The position numbers were made by a program, and so were the translations under genes. The notes beneath the pieces were generated by a model. That model did not search any database and was not told where the DNA came from. It worked only from the letters and a program-made list of their open reading frames with translations. From JAUUSJ01 sp964439395 (GTDB lineage Bacteria > Bacillota > Clostridia > Lachnospirales > Lachnospiraceae), in contig CAYTNV010000004.1 in assembly GCA_964439395.1 (NCBI GenBank), forward strand, positions 62,001 through 126,000: 64,000 nucleotides of DNA. Direction: 5' to 3'. Numbering within the stretch: the stretch's first letter is position 1; each line of letters opens with the position of its first letter. Positions 60,757-64,000 of this stretch are shown one piece after another.

Positions 60757-61926
60757 CTATTTTGCACGTGATGCCGCATCTTCAATGGACAAGGATTGAG
60801 CTGTCTTTTTAAGCTCTTCCATACTCTGATTAGAAATATCTACAAGTTCTTCTTTTGTATATGGAAGCTGATCTACAAAATATTTCTCATAATCTACATA
60901 TTCCTCTGGAGAAGATACGTACAAATAAGGGAATTCAACATCTTCAAATTTTCCTGAGAAATCTTTATAATTTCCTTTGATTGCATTATAAACCATCATA
61001 AATGAAAACAATGGATCACAGTAATGTCCGCCAGACTGACCAGCCATAGAACCATTCTCTAAACGTTCGCCAAGGTCTGGAAGGAAATCTGTAGATACAA
61101 TATCAATACTATCTACTTTTTTAGCACGCTCTACTGCTGCGATTGCTCCCTGTAAAGGATCTCCGCCACCGCCTGCTGGAATCAATGCGTCCAAATTAGC
61201 GTTTGCTGACATAAGAGCATCGGCTGCCTTAGAACCACCGTCAGAAGTTGTACCTGCATACTGTGGCTCAGAAACAGTTGCCTGATCATCAGGATGCTCT
61301 TTATTCCACTCTTCAACTCCTGCTTTATAGCCTTCCCATCTTCCAAGCCATGTAGCGTCACCTTGTTCCCATCCGATTAGACCAATATTTCTATCTCCTT
61401 TGTCTAAAAGAATTTTTACAAGATGTTTACCGTTTTCTACTTCGTTTTCATGAACCGCACCAATATAATAAGCAGAATCAGTAGCTACTTTATAAATATC
61501 TGGGTTAGCGTTTTTATCAATAATACGGAAAAACTGAGAGAGATATACTCCATTATCATTGCAAGTCTTAATTGCAGAAGTCATTTCCGTATCAGATGAG
61601 TTACAAAGGATAATTCCTTGACATCCAGCGGCACAAAGCTGTTCAACCGAAGCTGTGACTTTTTCAGATACATGTCCTTGGTCAACATATTGCACTTGAA
61701 CTCCGAGCGCATCGGCTGCCGCGTCAATTACTTTCTTACATTGAGAACCAAGAACGTCTGTAGAACTCCAAATAGAGACACCTATTTTAATTTTACTGTT
61801 GTCTGTCTCAGTTTTCGTTCCTGATGAGCCAGAGTTAGAAGCTCCGCCACAGCCTGCTAAGAGCGTACCAACCATTGACATACATACTGCCATACTGACA
61901 ATTTTTTTGATGAGTTTGTTTTTCAT
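60757..61926 (-). CDS. Sugar ABC transporter solute-binding lipoprotein
   Basis: The 389-residue lipoprotein has a signal peptide with lipobox GTLLAGC. The Peripla_BP_4-type body reads KIGVSIWSSTDVLGSQCKKVIDAAADALGVQVQYVDQGH, with GIILCNSSDTEM and VSTDFLPDLGERLENG. It is the first gene of the arabinose cluster. The substrate is inferred as L-arabinose from araR-araA-kinase-araD downstream. Two AraR-like boxes lie upstream. Confidence 0.9.
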   Translation of the reverse strand: MKNKLIKKIVSMAVCMSMVGTLLAGCGGASNSGSSGTKTETDNSKIKIGVSIWSSTDVLGSQCKKVIDAAADALGVQVQYVDQGHVSEKVTASVEQLCAAGCQGIILCNSSDTEMTSAIKTCNDNGVYLSQFFRIIDKNANPDIYKVATDSAYYIGAVHENEVENGKHLVKILLDKGDRNIGLIGWEQGDATWLGRWEGYKAGVEEWNKEHPDDQATVSEPQYAGTTSDGGSKAADALMSANANLDALIPAGGGGDPLQGAIAAVERAKKVDSIDIVSTDFLPDLGERLENGSMAGQSGGHYCDPLFSFMMVYNAIKGNYKDFSGKFEDVEFPYLYVSSPEEYVDYEKYFVDQLPYTKEELVDISNQSMEELKKTAQSLSIEDAASRAK

Positions 61927-62081
61927 AATTTACCTCCTTGTTATGAAATTTGTCTGGTAATTGTATGGTTTAAAAGTTCCATCTCGAAAACCTCTGTTTT
62001 TCTCTTTTCCGGTCTCTTTTATTAATTATGCTAAATTTATTTTAAATTTGAGAAAAATTTTAGTTTTCTTTGATAATTATC

Positions 62082-62110
62082 ACTATACACTACCCATATA
62101 TTTTCGTCAA
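62082..62110 (-). promoter_or_regulatory. Promoter of the arabinose cluster
   Basis: TTGACG, a 17-base spacer and TATAGT on the minus strand, about 150 bases before the binding-protein start. Confidence 0.65.
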
Positions 62111-62141
62111 TATGCAATATCATTTTCATGACTATAGCTAA

Positions 62142-62157
62142 ATTAGTACGACTCTTT
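62142..62157. promoter_or_regulatory. AraR-like box, proximal
   Basis: ATTAGTACGACTCTTT keeps the A-x-T-x-G-T-A-C-G half of the B. subtilis-type AraR box. It lies about 30 bases upstream of the -35 element. Confidence 0.45.
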
Positions 62158-62185
62158 TTATGAAATTGTTCTCATTCATCTATAT

Positions 62186-62201
62186 ATTAGTACGTACCTT
62201 T
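62186..62201. promoter_or_regulatory. AraR-like box, distal
   Basis: ATTAGTACGTACCTTT contains the central GTACGTAC of the AraR box. It is 44 bp from the proximal box, about four helical turns, a spacing that would suit cooperative binding. Confidence 0.55.
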
Positions 62202-62301
62202 TGTTTTGTTTTCTTTTACGTGCAAGTGCATCTTCCACAAATTCTTGTACTTATCCTTGTGTAAACTATCTAAAAACAGTACATTTTAGAGCTTAAAAAA
62301 A

Positions 62302-62324
62302 AGAAGTCAATTTTCTTGACTTCT
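62302..62324 (-). terminator. Terminator of the xdhC-like gene
   Basis: AGAAGTCAA and TTGACTTCT form a 9-bp stem, followed by eight T on the minus strand. Confidence 0.85.
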
Positions 62325-62338
62325 CTCTATGTAAAGAT

Positions 62339-63376
62339 TTAATATTTCTCTATCAAAACTTTCATCTTTCCGCCACAGACCATTCCTTCGTCCTCAGCAA
62401 TCCCGCCTGTCATATCTACTTCACAAATCTTATATCCTCCATCTTTGATGGTTTCTCTCGCCTCCTGCATAATAGAAGCCTCCGCACAACCACCCCCGAT
62501 TGTTCCCTCAATGATTCCATCCTCATAGACAATCATTTTCGCTCCAGCCTTTCGCGGTGCAGAGCCTTTCGTCTCTAAAATTGTAATAATTGCCTTTTGA
62601 ACTTGCAATCTATTTTCTGGCACATAAGCTAATTTCTCAATAACGTCCATATCAATATCTGACTGCATCGCCTTTCTCTCACTCGTAGATTTTCGCTTCG
62701 TCTCAATTAACTCAGCTAAGATACAAACCGCAATCTCCTCTGGTGTGATAGCACCGATATTTAATCCAATCGGAGAATGAATATTCTCAAGCCATTCCTC
62801 ACTCACTCCATCCTCCTCTATTAGCTGCCCTTTTAATTCTCTCACTCTTCTTCTTGAACCTATCATACCAAGATACAGTGGATTTTCCTGCTCATACAGC
62901 TTTCTAAGACAGACGGCATCATGTCGATGCCCTCTTGTCAAAATAGCAATATAATCCGAAGAGGTAATCTCAAGACTCTCTATTGCACGCTCAAAACTAT
63001 CACAAATTACTTGCTTTGCAAAAGGAAATCTCACCGTATTTGCAAAAGAAGGTCTATCATCCACTACTGTAACTAAAAATCCTGTCTTGGCACTAAACTC
63101 CGCCAATGCCAAGGAGACATGTCCACCACCTAAAATGATAAGTCTCTCCTGTCTGCCAAACGGCTCCACAACAATTTTTTTCTCACCATCTTGTGCAAAA
63201 ACTACCTTCCCTTCCTCATATGCCTCCTGCAAAAACCCCTCTATTTCCTCTGGAATTTGCTTTCCATCACATATATATTTTTCGATTTTATCACTCAAAA
63301 TTGTAACTAACATCGCCGTCTCTTGTTTTTGCATCTGCTCCATTACACCCAAATAAATATTATTTCTTACCTTCAT
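62339..63376 (-). CDS. XdhC/CoxI family molybdenum-hydroxylase accessory protein with unusual domain order
   Basis: XdhC proteins bind molybdenum cofactor and help mature xanthine-dehydrogenase-like enzymes. Here the Rossmann-type XdhC_C domain comes first (LIILGGGHVSLALAEF, VVDDRPSFANTVRFP, ILTRGHRHDAVCL, YLGMIGSRRRV, HSPIGLNIGAITPEEIAVCILAELI). The XdhC_CoxI domain, normally N-terminal, comes last (ETKGSAPRKAGAKMIVYEDGIIEGTIGGGCAEASI...MVCGGKMKVLIE). A short N-terminal piece (TAMLVTILSDK) recalls a degenerate copy of the same domain. No molybdenum enzyme gene is in the window. Confidence 0.82.
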   Translation of the reverse strand: MKVRNNIYLGVMEQMQKQETAMLVTILSDKIEKYICDGKQIPEEIEGFLQEAYEEGKVVFAQDGEKKIVVEPFGRQERLIILGGGHVSLALAEFSAKTGFLVTVVDDRPSFANTVRFPFAKQVICDSFERAIESLEITSSDYIAILTRGHRHDAVCLRKLYEQENPLYLGMIGSRRRVRELKGQLIEEDGVSEEWLENIHSPIGLNIGAITPEEIAVCILAELIETKRKSTSERKAMQSDIDMDVIEKLAYVPENRLQVQKAIITILETKGSAPRKAGAKMIVYEDGIIEGTIGGGCAEASIMQEARETIKDGGYKICEVDMTGGIAEDEGMVCGGKMKVLIEKY

Positions 63377-63480
63377 TTTCTCCTCCGTAAATTTTTACTT
63401 CCTTCTTTCTTTTCCCTTCTGCCAAAAGCTTTTCCTAATTCAACTCATAATTACACTAAGCCATTTCAACAAAACTTTTC

Positions 63481-63509
63481 TTGCAATCCTTACCCAAACA
63501 TGATATATT
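63481..63509 (+). promoter_or_regulatory. Promoter of the candidate antitoxin RNA
   Basis: TTGCAA, a 17-base spacer and TATATT on the plus strand. The start would be near 63516, facing the toxin gene. Confidence 0.6.
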
Positions 63510-63515
63510 AAAAAT

Positions 63516-63632
63516 ATAAAAGGGGAAAGCCAAAGAAGCGGCTTACCTTCAACAGTTGATTAATCTAACCCTTTATAGGGTTGACCGTCACTATTGGCGG
63601 TAGTGGCGGCTCATTTGTCTTTATTATTTTTA
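63516..63632 (+). ncRNA. Candidate antisense antitoxin RNA
   Basis: An RNA from the plus-strand promoter would end at the stem CCGTCACTA/TAGTGGCGG (63585-63609), followed by a T-rich tail. It would be complementary to the 3' untranslated region and last codons of the toxin message, as in TxpA/RatA-type loci. No ORF is present. Existence is inferred from promoter and terminator. Confidence 0.55.
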
Positions 63633-63712
63633 TCCTTGAAAATCTCGTAGCAGAGACCAACAAGAGTAATAACAACTAAGGTAAATTCAAACAAATCTGA
63701 ATATGTAACCAT
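63611..63712 (-). CDS. Putative holin-like type I toxin peptide
   Basis: The 33-residue peptide MVTYSDLFEFTLVVITLVGL...YEIFKDKNNKDK has one membrane helix and a lysine-rich tail. The N-terminus M-V-T-Y-S-D-L-F-x-F is the signature of small holin-like toxins of Firmicutes. AGGAGG precedes it, but ACCCTCC upstream can pair with GGAGGGT and hide the site, a common feature of type I toxin messages. Overexpression of such peptides damages the membrane. Confidence 0.8.
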   Translation of the reverse strand: MVTYSDLFEFTLVVITLVGLCYEIFKDKNNKDK

Positions 63713-63720
63713 AAGACATC

Positions 63721-63746
63721 ACCCTCCTTTCATCAGATTGGAGGGT
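63721..63746 (-). promoter_or_regulatory. Ribosome-binding-site-sequestering stem in the toxin leader
   Basis: ACCCTCC and GGAGGGT pair perfectly across a 12-base loop, burying the toxin's Shine-Dalgarno sequence ten bases before the ATG. Confidence 0.65.
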
Positions 63747-63807
63747 AGTTTTTTCCCTTCGTAAAAGAGGGTAAGCCGCCTTGGCTCTCTGTTTTCCCAC
63801 GTCTAAA

Positions 63808-63836
63808 AGTATAACATAGTTTTCTTTTCTGGGCAA
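63808..63836 (-). promoter_or_regulatory. Promoter of the toxin gene
   Basis: TTGCCC, a 17-base spacer and TATACT on the minus strand. The leader starts with GAGAGCCAAGGCGGCTTACC, similar to the start of the candidate antitoxin (AAGCCAAAGAAGCGGCTTACC). Confidence 0.65.
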
Positions 63837-63909
63837 TAAATTTGCCTTATTTTCCTTAATAAAGACAGATTATTAAGACACAAGATTAGCTATAGAAAGG
63901 AATGAGAAA

Positions 63910-64000
63910 ATGTATTCTATAAATACCGGAACTTTAAAACAACAAAATCAATCAAAAATATTACAGCTTTTACGCCTGCGTCCTGGCCTCACAAAGCAAG
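63910..64000 (+). CDS. ROK family transcriptional regulator, partial (N-terminus)
   Basis: The frame MYSINTGTLKQQNQSKILQLLRLRPGLTKQ continues off the right edge. An N-terminal N-x-x-x-L-K-x-x-N-x-x-x-I-L-x-L-L-R...L-T-K pattern is that of the winged helix of NagC/XylR-type ROK regulators. AAAGGAATGAG precedes the start. Only 30 residues are visible, so the call is tentative. Confidence 0.6.
   Translation, partial: MYSINTGTLKQQNQSKILQLLRLRPGLTKQ

Overview
The window is about 64 kb of low-GC DNA. Several features point to an anaerobic, carbohydrate-fermenting Firmicute, most likely a gut Lachnospiraceae (clostridial cluster XIVa) relative: AGGAGG-type ribosome binding sites, many TTGACA-17-TATAAT promoters, intrinsic terminators, TPP, FMN and T-box leaders, a clostridial-type thi operon, lipoprotein solute-binding proteins and a butyryl/acetyl-CoA transferase. 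The genus is not decided here. I saw no rRNA, tRNA or CRISPR array.

Layout. 1-5.9 kb: hexuronate catabolism, with a TRAP transporter (dctPQM, minus strand) divergent from altronate dehydratase and a tagaturonate-reductase-type dehydrogenase. Both promoters carry the same palindrome at their start sites. 6-15.8 kb: an LTA-synthase-like sulfatase, a 1310-residue secreted protein with two near-identical 436-residue units, an ApbE flavin transferase and a CoA-transferase. 16-21.9 kb: thiS-thiF-orf50-thiG-thiH-thiE/tenI behind a TPP riboswitch, then tyrS behind a T-box. 21.9-31.2 kb: housekeeping and accessory enzymes, a polar amino-acid ABC transporter whose binding protein appears circularly permuted, and a Na/Ca exchanger. 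31.9-36.5 kb: two tandem leuCD-like dehydratase pairs and a nicotinamidase-like hydrolase. 36.5-37.7 kb: nested remnants of IS605/IS1341-type tnpB elements. 37.7-45.1 kb: a fructoside module (GH32, LacI regulator, ABC transporter, YesL-like protein) with three matching LacI operators. 45.3-51.6 kb: a HAD phosphatase, MarR regulator, FGGY kinase behind an FMN riboswitch, MATE transporter and ThrH. 52-62.3 kb: an L-arabinose cluster (binding protein, two permeases, ATPase, AraR, araA, kinase, araD). 62.3-64 kb: an XdhC-like protein, a probable type I toxin-antitoxin locus and the start of a ROK regulator.

How it works together. Three sugar modules (hexuronate, beta-fructoside, arabinose) combine uptake, catabolism and a dedicated operator set, as expected of a plant-polysaccharide fermenter. 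Flavin biology recurs: ApbE lies next to a protein carrying two D-G-F-T-S-A-T motifs, and an FMN riboswitch stands in front of a sugar kinase. Two families of structured repeats (112 bp and about 180 bp) sit in intergenic regions; paired substitutions in the first suggest that its fold is under selection. The strongest candidates for something undescribed are the permuted binding protein, the ApbE-linked twin-motif surface protein, the covarying repeats and the compact convergent toxin-antitoxin locus.
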